From: Ryuthela nishihirai
Lineage: Eukaryota; Arthropoda; Arachnida; Araneae; Heptathelidae
Length of the DNA: 64,000 nucleotides
Assembly (NCBI GenBank): GCA_038380435.1
Contig: JAWZYU010000017.1
Span: forward strand, 21,451,283-21,515,282
Direction of reading: 5' to 3'
How positions within the stretch are numbered: the first letter of the stretch is position 1; every line of letters begins with the position of its first letter. This document shows, piece by piece, positions 38,501 through 49,047 of the stretch. The position numbers and the translations under genes are program-made. The notes under the pieces were generated by a model, which saw only the letters and a program-made list of their open reading frames with translations, was not told where the DNA came from and did no database searches.

Positions 38501-41500
38501 TTAAGTACTTGCCAGTAACTTATCTTTCAGAAGGCCTGACTATAAACATTTTTTTTTTTTCGTAACCAAATAGTACCATAATGTTCTGCAACTAGTCATT
38601 GATGGTTTTTCAGGAATTCCCTTTATAATTTTACACTTTTAATTCTTTGCTAGCAGTTAAAACCTTTCCAGGAATGTACTAGATACATATATATGTTATT
38701 ATATGCATACATATGTTACACATACATATGTTATTCATCTTTGTTCACTTACTGTACACCGAATAAAATTTGCACACAAAAATAGACATTATACTGCTAA
38801 AAGTGTTCACACACTTCCGTTATTTGAATACAGAGCCATATTCAAAATACCCTAACTTTAAAAATAAGCTTTTTAATGAAAAATCTCACTGGAGAGAAAT
38901 CGAATATCTCACTCAAATTGTTTTAAATGTTGATTTTCAATACGTATCAAATAAATATCGAAGAATTATGGAGACTTAAGCACTAATAGCAGTGACACAG
39001 ATCATAGCAATTAATGTCAAAAGTTAATTAAAACATAAATCATAATAGTTATAACAAATCACATACTAAAATAAATGTAATTTAAGTTTATAACAGTTTT
39101 CATTAATTCTGAAGAAAATGTGTAGGACAAATATAACAGCAGCATCTGCTATTAAATGTTTGACATCAGTAACTCTTTTCATGTTTAAATATTGTCCAAA
39201 ATTGAGATTTAGAAAGATCTGAATGAAATCTTCAGTTATATCAAAGTTAGGCAGCTTTGAATATAGCCTTCTATTCAAATAATGCGAAAATGTCAACACT
39301 TTCAGTAATATAATGTGCGAGATAGAATCAGGGGCAGACTGATACTTTTTTTTAGAGATGCAGCTATAGCAGGGGGATAAAAAGCATGCGATAAAAAAAA
39401 AAATCAGTATCATTTTCAAGATTTATTCTTTTGGGAGTTCATACATGAAGCTTCCTAGACAGAATTGCATCCAACTATACCCTATTCAAGAGGATACTTT
39501 ATTTTAAATAACAAATGACAGAGATAACCTCAAAGCTTTATCAAACTTGTCCTGGTTTCTCATAAGACACATATTTAAGCAAGGACACACCATCTGAAGA
39601 AGTTTACTAACTGCTATTCCAGGCAACAATGTAAATAATCACTTGCCATTTATTTGGTTAACAACCTAATCCCTATTGACTATGAGAATTAATTAATGCA
39701 CGAAAAATAGCATGAAGGCTTCATTCTGAAATATAATTGCTAAAACAGTTCCAAAAATATTAAATTCACCTTATGTTGCATACAATTATAGCTTGGGCTA
39801 CTATTTGGACATTTATGGTAATTAATAATGAGAAATAATTAAGTCAAAAGTTGTGAATTAATTTATTGCTTTCTGCTTCTGGCAAGAGACATTTCAAGAC
39901 TGATATGATAACCTGGAATATTTTCCAGAAACTGCTTAAGAGAAAATCTAGATGTTATTTTAAAAACTTCTATCTCTTAACCATCTTCAGTGACTAGGTA
40001 CAGAGAACTTTTGGTGGCCTGCATTTAAATTTACAACATCTAGTTTATTTACCAGAAGCCCATTTGAAAAACAAATTTTAATTAGCGAATTAGAAAATAC
40101 AATCGATAAACTAGAAAATCCAACTCTGGAAAATATAAAATGCTTATTTTAAAAAATGAGTTTTTCATCTTCATCCCAGAAGACAAGTCATGAATATCAA
40201 TGACCACACATACTACCTTTTGAATATTAAATTTCAGCATAAATGGATTGTTTCACAATATCAGTTTTATCATTTTTCAACCACAGTGCCCTTTATCAAT
40301 GAAAATTCAAACAAATGGATATGTGAAAAATACAAATAATATTCAACTTAATTTGTAGTCTGTGTCAAACTTCTTTTGAAACAAGTCACAGGATATCTAG
40401 AGTGATCCATAGCAACAAGTCCTTGTCAGGAAAAAACTAGCAAAGCAACTAACTCCAAACAACTACTAACAATATATAAATCTATGGAAATAAAAATTAA
40501 AGTTTAACAAAAGTATAAAGTACTAACCAAACAAATGCATATACAATGTTTACAATGCATTCAAATAGCCAACACATATGTATCTAATTAGTGACATATG
40601 TGCCTTGTGCTCAATTTCTACTCTCATCTGATTGAAACTGTACATTCCCAGAACCAAGCAGTTCTAATCTTGGGAAATAGAATAATGAATGATGAAAATA
40701 ATTCTAGAAATTTTAAAATGGTTTAAATCAGAAAGAAGAAAGCAAAATGTGAAAGGAGCACTTACTGGTAATTGCTTCCAAAATCCTCTGGCTTTTCCTA
40801 GAAAATTTTCATTAACTTTCAGGAGAATTTCCAAACTTGATGGAAAAACATGTTAGAAATAATTAAGAACTTGTGATCTCACATCAGAGGATTGCTTAAA
40901 CATGGGGTTTTTTAGAGTAAAAAGGAAGTATTGCTGCATTTAGATACTAAGAAATAGCAAAAGAAAGCAAAGGAAATTTTATAGTACATCAACAAAACTT
41001 CCACAAAAATCGAACAAATCTTGAGGCTTTAATTATATCTTTTTATAAGATATATTTAAAAAAATATTCTTTACAGAATTGAAGTTTTATTTGTTGTGAT
41101 AGCAATGCAGACCAGAGTCTATGCTCCCAATCTGCAGAAATTTGACATATGACAGCACCAAAGGCTCCAAGATTGGAGTCTGGTCTAGGACTGTCAACTA
41201 TTGGTAAAAATTAGATGAAACTGTATCAGCAAATACAGTAAAAATGCTACGAATGTTGCAAAAAATTATTGTAGTTTTTATTACAAATTTCAATAAGGTT
41301 TTTTTTTTGCAATCATGCAAAAAGGAGTATTTTATTGTTAACTTTAGCAGTTTGAATTCGTGAAGCATAGCAGTAAACATTGTTTATGATAAAATGATTT
41401 TTAAAACAATAATTATACATATTTAATTTTAATCATTGTCAAAAGTTGCATTCTTAATCTACATTGTGATTAGTACATATTAATTTAATATTTTATTTAC

Positions 41501-44500
41501 AAATAATTTCTTATGCCCTCCTTTAACCTGTCACTGCTTGCACTCAAATTATTTTAAAACTTATTTCATTTTAATGCTATGTAACATTTTCTGTGAATTT
41601 TTTAATATCTAAAAGTTACGACTTAATATAACTAAGAAATTTGATAAAAATGGAATAACATTTTACTAGGCAGAATATATTACAATGCCAAAAAGTAAAG
41701 TCTAATTTTAAATGGACTTCACAATTTGCTTTCTCCGTAAACTCACTGGAAATAGCAAAAAAATTATTACATACACAAGGTTACTGTTTGTACCACAAAT
41801 AAAAGTATTTTGATGATGGCGAGAAACAAAGTAGCATGAAAAATTAAGGTTCCTGTTATCATTTTGTGAAGTAATAGTGGATAAACCTAAATATTTTAGT
41901 CTTACTCTAGCCATTTTGTTTTTGAAGGGAAAATGTGTCTTAAATTGCTTTGCTAACCACAAGCACTTGTCTGCAAAAAAAATTTCTCTGAGGTGGGTAA
42001 ACATGGTCTGGTTTCAAATCCACAGGTAGTGGTATAGATAACGTGCTTGTTCAAACACTATATTCTATATATTCTATGTGCACTGCATATATCTATACAA
42101 CTATCTGTAATGCAAACATTTATATTCAACTAACTAGCTATCAGAGTATGTAGAGTTAAGGAAACACATTAGCTGAGAAATCTTCATTCTGCAAACAAAC
42201 TATTCCTGATGCTTTGATGTATCCATACCTTGGATGATAAATGATCATTAAAAATCATTATGCTGAATAATATTAGAGAATAACAATGCAAACTTTATTA
42301 AATTTTTATTATACAAGGACTACCAAATATGGTATGTTGCATAAAATACAATCTTTCAACTCATATGCTGTTTCATTCTAAAAAATAACTTACATCTTCT
42401 CCTTTTTGATCTTTCTTGGGTTGCTTCAGAGGCTTTTTCTTGCCCCCTAATTTGCAAATAAAAAATATAAATGCATTGCATAATTTTTAATACTAAGAAA
42501 CTAAGCTTTAATACTAAGAACTAAGATACAGATTATTATACTTAACTAGCTGGAAAAAGCTGTCTCGTGGCCGAGTGGTTAGCGTGCTTGGCTACTGATC
42601 TACGGGACCTGGGTTCGAGCCCCGGGTAAGGCATGGATGTTCGTGTTGTTTTCTGATGAGGTCCTGCCATCCTCTCAGATCTTCTACTGTGGCATATAAA
42701 CTGACAGGCTCCTGTCAGACCTCTGTGGCAAGCAGCTGCTTGAGGGGGTATTTATTTTTGTATTTAGCTGGAAAAGCTCATTTAAAGAGGGCTGGATTTT
42801 GCAATTAAAGCAATTGGTTTAGAAGAACAATATTTTTGGGGTACCTCCTGGGTAATGCTTGCAACAATGCAAATCGACATAGGACTTAGAATGTTTTCAC
42901 AAGGGAATGCTCAATAGAAGTACTCTCAGCCTGAGTTGCAGTTGAATAGACTGAAGTCTTTTAAAAATTGGATACCCCCTTCCCTTGATACTGTAATATC
43001 CCAAATGTTTGATCACAAAGTTCCAAATTTCATACACAGGTGTCATCGTGCACACTGTGTTACATTTAAAATTCAAGTCCCTATGACAGAACCCAATTTT
43101 GAACTGCAGATTACTTTTCCTCACATTTTTTATACTTTCAGTGGGAAATATTCATTATAGCCTGCACTCCCCCCCCCCCCCTCTAGACTTTGTGGGTGTC
43201 CATTAGTAAACTTAAATATAAAATTGCAATAAAATACTAAGCACATGCCAAAAGAGCTGAGATACTAATACATTTGTGCTCTAGTACAACATGACATGTG
43301 CATCATCAAGTATCATCAGCCCCTGTCTGAAACAGTTTGCACTAGGGGTGTCCTAATTCACCCCAGTGGTACCCAGATTGCAATTAAAGTTATCTGTGTG
43401 TTCTTTCTCATTCCAGTGGCTTTCTAAATAAGAGTATCAAGGCAACAGCAAATGTGCTAAATGCTTCAAAAGTTTTATGTAAGATGTTAAAACACCAAAT
43501 CTTGAAAATCATAGTACTAAAAAAGTCTTTACAGATGATCAAGAAGGTTCTTTAATTTGCAATTTATCATAATAAATGCAAACCATTGTAAATAATGCAC
43601 TTATAAAACTTTAATAAAGACAGACCTGCAGTTTACAATGCTTGGGTGCCACATATTTTTTACTGAAATGCAATAATGCATTGCATCTTGATAGAATGCT
43701 GAATTTTAGGACTCTTAGCAATGAATAAAAAATTTACTTTTTCCAGAATTATACCTAAACATCTTAAAATTACTTCATAACAAAAAAACCACTAAATATG
43801 CATTTAAACTAATGGAAAAATGTGTTCAATGTCATATTAGAAAAAATATTCAGTTTCTTGGAAAGTTCTACAAATAAAATAAATACCCCCTCAAGCAGCT
43901 GCTTTCCACAGAGGTCTGACAGGAGCCTGCCAGTTTATACGCCATAGTTGGTCTGTGAGGGTGGCAGGACCTCAGCAGAAAATGACGCTAACATCCATGC
44001 CTTATCTGCGGCTCAAACCCGGGTCCCTTAGATCAGTAGCCTAGTGCGCTAACCACTCGGCCATGGGATGGCTAACCTAAACAATTATATTACTAGCAGT
44101 GAAGAGGCCATACAATGAAACTATAAAGTAGAGAATATAACACTAAACATTTATTCCAGCAAATGAAAGAAAATCATCACAACCAACAGTATCTAAGGCA
44201 TATTTTTTTAACTGCACATATCACTATACAACAAATGTTGGTTAGTACCATCTGAGGCTACTTGTTTCAACAGCCTATTATCACTAGCAAAAGAATGTTC
44301 ATTCCGTTATTTAAAAAAACACAGAAATCAATAAGCTCATCAAAGATGGCTATTGTACAGGAAATTACACGCGCATACCACTAAACAACAATTTCTGTTC
44401 AGCAACTTAAGAAAACCCCAGAACAAAATTATCTCAGAGACAATTATTTTAACCTGAAAATACTGCTAACCAATGAACCACTGTTCTTCACATTTTATCT

Positions 44501-46919
44501 CTCATCCGTTCCAAAGCAAAACTATCATATCTCAAAGAGAACAAGTCTAAAAAACAAAATTGTAAACAATTCCCTGCCAATTCACAGTATAAAAGAGCCC
44601 CTTGAATTAAATCTCATTAGAAATAGTAAGCCTAAAAAACACAAATTATCTATCGTACACAACATCATTAATTCACAGTATTAAAAAAACCCAGAATTAA
44701 ATAATTCAATCAGAAACAAGCCTGAAACACTCAAATTATCATTAATAATGAACCACTGATCCTCAGTATAAAGAAGCCCCTGCGACTAAACAATTCCATC
44801 GGAAACAAGTTTAGAAACACCAATTATCATAAACAACTCGCCTCCAATCCTCAGTATAAATTGCCCCAGAACTAAATAATCCCATCAGAGATAACAAACC
44901 TAAAAAACGCTAATTATTATAAACAATGCACCACCATCATCAATATTAAAAAAGAAACAGAACAAGATAATCTCATCAGAAAAAAACATTTTAAACAGAG
45001 CATATCGCTAAAGATGAAATCATCCCATTTCCTGCTTAACCCAATAATAAAAAATATGCATTAACTAAATATCATAAATCCTTTACAACATTCAGTACTT
45101 ATCTGAGGCAAAATTTATACCTTTATACTACATATATGGGAATTAAATCTAAATTGTATCTTAAAAAATACAATTATGGGAATAGACCACATCTTTCATG
45201 AAAACAACCTCAACTTTTATTCACCTTATATGGTTAGACCTGGAAAAAATAATTAAGAACCAAAGGACACCTGAAATATGTCAACAGACAATCCAGTAAT
45301 TTGTTCAATGCAACGAAAACGCATTATCTTATTCACTTATGTTACTTTAAACACCTGAAGTATATTTAGTTACTATGCATGGCAGTCTAGTAAATTCAGT
45401 GCTGTAAACTGCAGGTGTATCTTAAAAAACAAAATTTTAGAGCACTATAAATTACTAGAAAGGGCACTAGCACATCATAGCAATTACTATTCCTTAACCA
45501 AAGGAATTATGTGAAGAGTTTTACAACATACCATTGCATACACCGAAGAGCTAAAACATTATGACTAGAGTCTTTATGCAAATCAAAGCAACTGCAGATA
45601 AACAACAGCATGTGTAAAGGGAGTATTTCCGAGATGGCAAGGCTTGTGGGGCGTTCACAGTCAGCCATGGTTAGTACTTTCAAAAAGTGGTCCGAGGAGG
45701 GAAAAACTATGAATGGCCAGTAAGGTGTGGGCCGACCACGACTCATTGATGCTAAAGGTGAGTGAAGGCTATCCCGTATGGTACGAGCCGACAGAAGGGA
45801 TACTGTGGTGCAATTCGCCTGTAATTTGAATGCTGGTGATGGGAGTAATGTATCACAACACACAGTACATCGAACCCTGCTGAAAAGCAAGCGTGGCCAC
45901 AGGCCACTCCGAGTGCCCATGCTAACCTCGATTCACCATTTAAAGTGCCTACAACAATGGGCATGCTAACCTCAAAACTGGTACTTGAATGATTGGAAGG
46001 TCGCCTTGTCCGATAAATCTCATTTAATGTTGTAACATGGGGATGGCTGTGTATGTATGCATCATTTACTTGGGGAAGTGTTGGCACCAGGATGTACTCT
46101 GGGATGAAACAAGCCAGTGGTGGAAGTGTAATGCTTTGAACAATGTTCTGCTGGGAAACCCTGGGTACAGTAATTCATGTGCAGGAAACTATGATGTCTA
46201 CCACCTACCTAAGCATCATTGCAGACCAGATACATCCTTTCATGGCATCAGTATTCCCCCTCTCATAGTGCCTTCTTTCAGCAGAATAATGCCCCATGCC
46301 ACACTGCCCAGATTGTTCGCAGAACACAAAGACTTTCAGGTATTGCCTGAAAAAAGGTGCTAAAGGTGAAGTGATATTATCATATTAGGCAAGCGGTCAA
46401 TTATGGGCAATATAATATTAATGGCAATGGTCAATTATGGCAATAATAATATTAGGCAAGCAACATCATATTAGACAAGCGGTCATAATGTTTTGGCTCT
46501 TCAGTGTATGTTACACGAGCATCCATGGTAGAACCAAAGTGTTATGCAGTAAGCAATAAAACAGTCACACACACATATATATATCACAAGTGATATAAAT
46601 TATTGTATGCTGGTTTATGTTGATAAATATGCATTTTTTTCCATTCTGTACAATAATTTGGGGGCAACTACAATTGTAGGAAAATGCTGATTGTGTTTTA
46701 ACCTATACAATTTTTTTTACTGAACAATCATTTAAATATGTCGTTAGTACAGTACCCTATAATATAACGAATATTATTTTTATACTACAACAAAAAATTT
46801 CAGGTGTAATATTGCATACATGTAACTCCCTGCACGCAAAGATTTTATTTTTAAATATGCCTATTCACACGATATACATTTAGCATTAATCTAGTTATCT
46901 TACCTTGTCTTCCAGACAT
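29552..46919 (-). CDS. TMA7: Translation machinery-associated protein 7, complete in four exons
   Basis: TMA7 (formerly CCDC72) is a small basic, coiled-coil-like protein associated with ribosomes. Minus-strand exons 46904-46919, 42394-42446, 38293-38380 and 29552-29586 join with phases 1, 0 and 1 into 63 codons plus stop. The protein begins MSGRQGGKKKPLKQPKK. Its middle is EFKQKQKEQQKALKEAQAKA and its end is GPLVSGGIKKSGKK. Human TMA7 has 64 residues with the same MSGREGGKKKPLKQPKK start and GGIKKSGKK end. All donors are GT and all acceptors AG. The introns (4.5, 3.9 and 8.7 kb) carry most of the DNA transposons in the centre of the window, so over 98% of this locus is intron. Confidence 0.96.
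29587..29698. other. TMA7 intron 3, 3' end
   Basis: Acceptor-proximal intron sequence. No other feature. Confidence 0.5.
29699..30070 (+). mobile_element. piggyBac-like non-autonomous element, left half
   Basis: Begins TTAACCCTTCCACAGCATG and follows the left half of the 9404-10459 element (AGAGGCCAAGCTATTTT, TTAATTCTGGATTTTCTGAA, GGCTATTTATTCCTGAATAA). The right terminus is missing. A 14-base C run with a following A run sits at 29764. Confidence 0.75.
30112..30226 (+). mobile_element. SINE1 3' fragment
   Basis: CTTCTGTCTCCAAAGCAGTC, CAGTGGGTCCCCTACCCCCA and TGACCTGGCCATTTAGTCC match the SINE1 3' region. Confidence 0.8.
30868..32574 (-). mobile_element. I-clade-like LINE, 5'-truncated, with RNase H
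   Basis: 1707 bp flanked by the 13-bp duplication CAACAATCTGTAA (30855-30867 and 32575-32587). Its 3' end is at the left, with a (CCAA)n-like tail (TTGGTTGGTTGGTTGTTTGG as read on plus). It has far higher GC than its surroundings. The reverse transcriptase core is lost by truncation. Confidence 0.92.
31119..32574 (-). CDS. LINE polyprotein C-terminus: RT thumb, RNase H, zinc-knuckle-like end
   Basis: Intact open frame of about 485 LINE-derived codons (the annotatable frame starts at 32597 with residues supplied by the target site). The first ~150 residues are the post-RT region typical of jockey/I proteins (RALVRSKLDYGSQVYDSA). An RNase H domain follows with all catalytic acidic residues: FTDGSKSG, TAELHAISIALD, LYTDSLSSLQAL and GNDLADSAARS, plus WVPGHVGI. 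The C-terminus holds CEFCDTVLTVKHILIQCPAF, a CX2C...HX4C zinc-binding-like pattern. RNase H in this position suggests the I group rather than RTE. No frame break is seen, so the insertion may be young. Confidence 0.9.
32143..32661. repeat. 519-bp direct duplication, copy 1
   Basis: From CCGAAAGGACGAATGG to CACTTGGCAATAATA. It contains 432 bp of the LINE's 5' end, the target duplication and 74 bp of mariner sequence. It appears identical base for base to 32667-33185. Confidence 0.95.
32667..33185. repeat. 519-bp direct duplication, copy 2
   Basis: Offset 524 bp from copy 1, with five extra bases CTTGG between the copies. It encodes a second truncated LINE frame that diverges after RPFG. Confidence 0.95.
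33984..34502. other. TMA7 intron 3, no feature seen
   Basis: AT-rich. The 76-codon frame at 34333 runs into a SINE2 tail and has no domain. Confidence 0.5.
34503..34556 (-). mobile_element. SINE2 3' tail fragment
   Basis: CAAGCAGCTGCTTGCCACAG and AGGTCTGACAGGAGCCTGTC, the extreme 3' end of SINE2 only. Confidence 0.85.
34557..35225. other. TMA7 intron 3, no feature seen
   Basis: AT-rich. It contains AAGATTGTGAGGTGTTCTTA near 35026, also present at 33419 in the mariner; otherwise unassigned. Confidence 0.45.
35226..36311 (+). mobile_element. pogo/Tigger-like DNA transposon, internally deleted
   Basis: 1086 bp with termini CAGTTGAACTTGGTTGTAAT and, on the other strand, CAGTCAAACTTGGTTATAAT, flanked by TA. 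The only coding trace is near 35630-35720: IREQGKIIHELERGAKNAGV then stop, matching the first DNA-binding helices of pogo/Tigger transposases. The DDE domain is gone. A hairpin is nested at 36165-36254. Confidence 0.85.
36165..36254. repeat. Hairpin (43-bp arms) nested in the pogo-like element
   Basis: Arms 36165-36207 and 36212-36254 pair at 39 of 43 bases around a 4-base loop. It is MITE-like. No flanking duplication was recognised. Confidence 0.8.
36314..38292. other. TMA7 intron 3, 5' part
   Basis: AT-rich, with a 15-base C run at 37315-37329. No gene or repeat supported. Confidence 0.5.
38293..38380 (-). CDS. TMA7: TMA7 coding exon 3
   Basis: 88 nt: EDAEFKQKQKEQQKALKEAQ then AKAAQKGPL plus one base. 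It is the charged, coiled-coil-like centre of TMA7. The acceptor is TCTTTATAG and the donor GTATGT on the minus strand. Confidence 0.96.
38381..42393. other. TMA7 intron 2
   Basis: AT-rich intron. The only notable item is a possible 32-nt exon-like segment at 40766-40797. No mobile element was recognised, in contrast to the neighbouring introns. Confidence 0.5.
42394..42446 (-). CDS. TMA7: TMA7 coding exon 2
   Basis: 53 nt: completes Gly, then GKKKPLKQPKKDQKGED. This is the Lys-rich segment characteristic of TMA7. The donor is GTAAGT and the acceptor TTTGCAAATTAG. Confidence 0.96.
42561..42764 (+). mobile_element. SINE2, full-length, with target duplication
   Basis: 204 bp between TAGCTGGAAAAAGC (42547-42560) and TAGCTGGAAAAGC (42765-42777). 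The A-box is GTGGCCGAGTGG and the B-box GGTTCGAGCCC. It ends CAGCTGCTTGAGGGGGTATT. It lies only ~100 bp upstream of TMA7 exon 2, inside intron 1. Confidence 0.95.
42778..43871. other. TMA7 intron 1, no gene seen
   Basis: AT-rich with a 13-base C run at 43169-43181. No supportable feature. Confidence 0.5.
43872..44073 (-). mobile_element. SINE2, full-length
   Basis: 3' end CCCCCTCAAGCAGCTGCTTT at the left. The tRNA-like head is at the right, with B-box complement GGCTCAAACCCGGG and A-box complement ACCACTCGGCCATGGGATGG. Confidence 0.92.
44074..44470. other. TMA7 intron 1, no gene seen
   Basis: AT-rich; possibly diverged flank of the tandem array that follows. Confidence 0.4.
44471..44980 (+). 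repeat. Diverged ~88-bp tandem array
   Basis: CAGTATAAA-like landmarks at 44585, 44676, 44764, 44852 and 44941 (spacings 91, 88, 88, 89). Each is followed by AGCCCC, ACTAAATAAT, CATCAGA and AACAAGCCTAAAAAAC variants. Unit length and word order match the arrays in repeat A, but the copies here are more diverged. Confidence 0.7.
44981..45540. other. TMA7 intron 1, no gene seen
   Basis: AT-rich; may be repeat A-related flank. I could not align it convincingly by eye. Confidence 0.4.
45541..46506 (+). mobile_element. Tc1/mariner-type element, internally deleted
   Basis: 966 bp with termini CACCGAAGAGCTAAAACATT and, on the other strand, CACTGAAGAGCCAAAACATT, flanked by TA (45539-45540 and 46507-46508). 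A small internal tandem of GGCAAGCGGTCA-like words sits near the right end (46386-46490). Confidence 0.9.
45640..46365 (+). pseudogene. Tc1-like transposase relic
   Basis: Recognisable pieces are a helix-turn-helix segment with VSTFKKWSEEGKTMNGQ-like reading, RRDTVVQFACNLNAGDGSN, SQHTVHRTLLKSKRGHRPLR and VPMLTSIHHLKCLQQWA. A decayed catalytic region to about 46365 follows (FFQQNNAPCHTAQIVRRTQ-like, in shifted frames). The core between the HTH and the first catalytic Asp is shortened. It is non-functional. Confidence 0.8.
46509..46903. other. TMA7 intron 1, 5' end
   Basis: Contains a short CACACATATATAT run near 46568. Otherwise featureless to the donor GTAAGA at 46903. Confidence 0.5.
46904..46919 (-). 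CDS. TMA7: TMA7 coding exon 1
   Basis: ATG (46919-46917) TCT GGA AGA CAA G: MSGRQ plus one base, followed by donor GTAAGATAAC. It is tiny, but the MSGR start and phase 1 join match the TMA7 family exactly. Confidence 0.93.
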
Positions 46920-47250
46920 CACAAAACTTAGAATTTTCTAAAACACTTTGCACAATTTTATAAGGTAATGAAGAATGAATTTAGGTAGGACTTTCTGGAC
47001 AAAAACACCTAGTCTCTGGTACCGAACAACGCGTGTTCAAATTAGTGAGTGTGTAAGTAGTAGTCAAAGAAGGTCTAAGGAGAAGGCTAGCATTTTACAA
47101 GCGTAAGTGGCGCCGTTCTGCGGAATTTTACCGAAGCTGAACGTGGAAAATTCATGTGCAGGCACAAAAACAACTGTAAGGGGTGATCTGCGCATGCGCA
47201 GTGCAATCATTTTAGCCCACTGCAGCAAATGGTTTGTCTTACTATTGGTA
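46920..47250 (-). promoter_or_regulatory. TMA7 5' UTR / promoter region
   Basis: Relatively CpG-rich stretch (GTGGCGCCGTTCTGCGG, ACCGAAGCTGAACGTGG) directly upstream of the TMA7 ATG, ending in an NRF1-like palindrome. No TATA box. It fits a housekeeping promoter. Confidence 0.6.
47189..47200. promoter_or_regulatory. NRF1-type binding palindrome
   Basis: TGCGCATGCGCA, a perfect match to the YGCGCAYGCGCR consensus of the NRF1/Ewg factor. It lies ~270 bp upstream of the TMA7 ATG, in a CpG-poor genome where such a 12-mer is unlikely by chance. Confidence 0.75.
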
Positions 47251-48710
47251 TATATATATATTGCGATTTAACCAGTGTTTCCAAATGTCTAACAGCCATG
47301 GCTGTTTGGCACTGTGGTAGCTGACCCTAAAGTTATTCAATGAGTGTTTTATCCCGTTCAGGAGTACATTTTACGATACCTGGAAAAGCCGTTGTATGTT
47401 TATTTTGAGTAATTTTGCAGAATTTTTAAAATTAATATGGAAATAAATACATTTAATCATCTTGCGAATATATATAAGTCAATGTATGTTGCAGGTTTGT
47501 GTGCGCTGGAGCATATCGATGTACATTGGCTTCTGCACTTTGCTCTAACAGTGTAATTCTTTTTTATGGTTGATACGGGAAGTGCCTGCTGCCATCTGTT
47601 GAACGTTTATACAAGTAAAAAACTCGACATGATATTTATTGAAAATATCAGCAATTGTATAAAATATAATTATATAGATAAATCACATTATCAGCAATTG
47701 CATAAAATATAATTATATAGATTATATACATAAATCTCAATTTATTATAATATACTAAATGCTGTAGGTTGTTCAAAATATTAAATTTTGTTCTTTAGAA
47801 TAGCTGCTACCAGTTTTACAAAATTGGATTTTATTAAAGAAAATGATTTCATTACTTTTTGATATTTTCTCTTTAAACGAAAAGAAAATTACGATTTTAC
47901 CTCATGAAGAAAATAAGCATTTTTCAGAATCAAACTGTATGTAAAATTAGTCACGTGGTATAAGCAATTTAAAACTTTGCTCGGAGGTGGAAAAATAATG
48001 CAGGGAACTCGCTCCTCTCCCTGGCTAGGTGGCTTCACTGCAATGCGCGAATTTGCCATGTTTAGAGGGCGCTGCAATCGTAAAGTTTACATTACGTCTA
48101 TGGAAGCTAGCTCTCTTCTCCCTTAGACCCTCCTTGGTAGTAGTATCTCTGGTCTACAAATGGCGCAAAGCGTTTCAAATTATCTTTGCGTACAATAATT
48201 TCAGTTCTCTCGGAGTTAATATTTTTTTAATTCTCTACCAAACCTGTGCATAATTCGGTAAAAATTCTGGACAAATTTGTACTAGGGTGGTTTGGTTAAC
48301 ATGTCCCATATATTCCTAGAATTTCCGACTACTCTTTTTTCCTATATTTTGTAGTGGGAAGGAGGCTTTAGACATATTCGGGCCTTTAGGCACAAAAGAA
48401 TCCCAAAACATGTAATATATCCGGCCCCTCTATTTTCCTGTATCTTGGGCAACGTTCAAGTTAATATTAGCTCTAGGTGAATTTCCAATTCCAATTCCAA
48501 AGAATCCATCAACGGGTTTATATCTGACAACTAAACATTGTTAACAAACCCTCAAGAAGTTTCAGTAGGCTACACAGAAATGCAGTTATACTTTCGTGCA
48601 TACATGTTGATAGGTTAGAAGAAAATTTTAGATAAAGTTTGGAAAAAGGTGGAGTAAAACAAACGCTATCCGTCGTAACATGAGGTGTTCAGGGGCACCC
48701 CACCGATCTT
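47251..48710. other. Intergenic, no gene seen
   Basis: AT-rich. A moderately GC-rich patch at 48000-48090 (GCGCGAATTTGCC, AGAGGGCGCTGCAATCG) has no coding support. Confidence 0.5.
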
Positions 48711-48749
48711 CTTGTAGGAGGTGTTGGCTTAGCCAACACCTCCTACAAG
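48711..48749. repeat. Perfect palindrome, 19-bp arms
   Basis: CTTGTAGGAGGTGTTGGCT, one T, then its exact complement (48731-48749). It sits about 30 bp before the CpG-rich ORF at 48778. Confidence 0.9.
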
Positions 48750-48777
48750 AGAAGGCCAAACAACTACTCACAGAAAA

Positions 48778-49047
48778 ATGACTACGTCTAGAGCCCCTAT
48801 ACCAGGCCGACCAGCGACGATCGGCGACATCGATCTCTCTGGACGCCGGATGTTCGACATGCTTCCAATAACGGGCTCCCACGCAAATCAGAGCAAAAGG
48901 AAAAATAAAAGGAGACAGGTAGAAGCAAGATCCTTATTCTGTAGTTTTGGCAATAATACCATAGGTCACAACCAACGATGTTACAATACTAGAGAAAATT
49001 CCCTATCATTGAATACCATGAGCACTATGCCCAAAAATAACAGTTAG
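48778..49047 (+). CDS. Unrecognised 89-codon ORF in a CpG-rich patch
   Basis: ATG with a CACAGAAAA context opens MTTSRAPIPGRPATIGDIDL then SGRRMFDMLPITGSH. The first ~45 codons are CpG-rich and GC-rich against an AT-rich background, unlike neighbouring chance ORFs. The rest (from about QSKRKNKRRQ) is Lys/Arg-rich, then low complexity in Asn/Ser. The opposite strand also has an 84-codon frame here. CACAG before the ATG resembles an acceptor and ACAG|GTAGAAGC near 48917 a donor, so this could be one exon of a larger gene or part of a mobile element. I do not recognise the family. Confidence 0.35.
   Translation: MTTSRAPIPGRPATIGDIDLSGRRMFDMLPITGSHANQSKRKNKRRQVEARSLFCSFGNNTIGHNQRCYNTRENSLSLNTMSTMPKNNS

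Noticed and set aside
45020..45500. Possible continuation of repeat A beyond the 44-kb tandem array
   Set aside because: I could not find collinear matches with copy 1 or 2 by eye, so only the array is reported.
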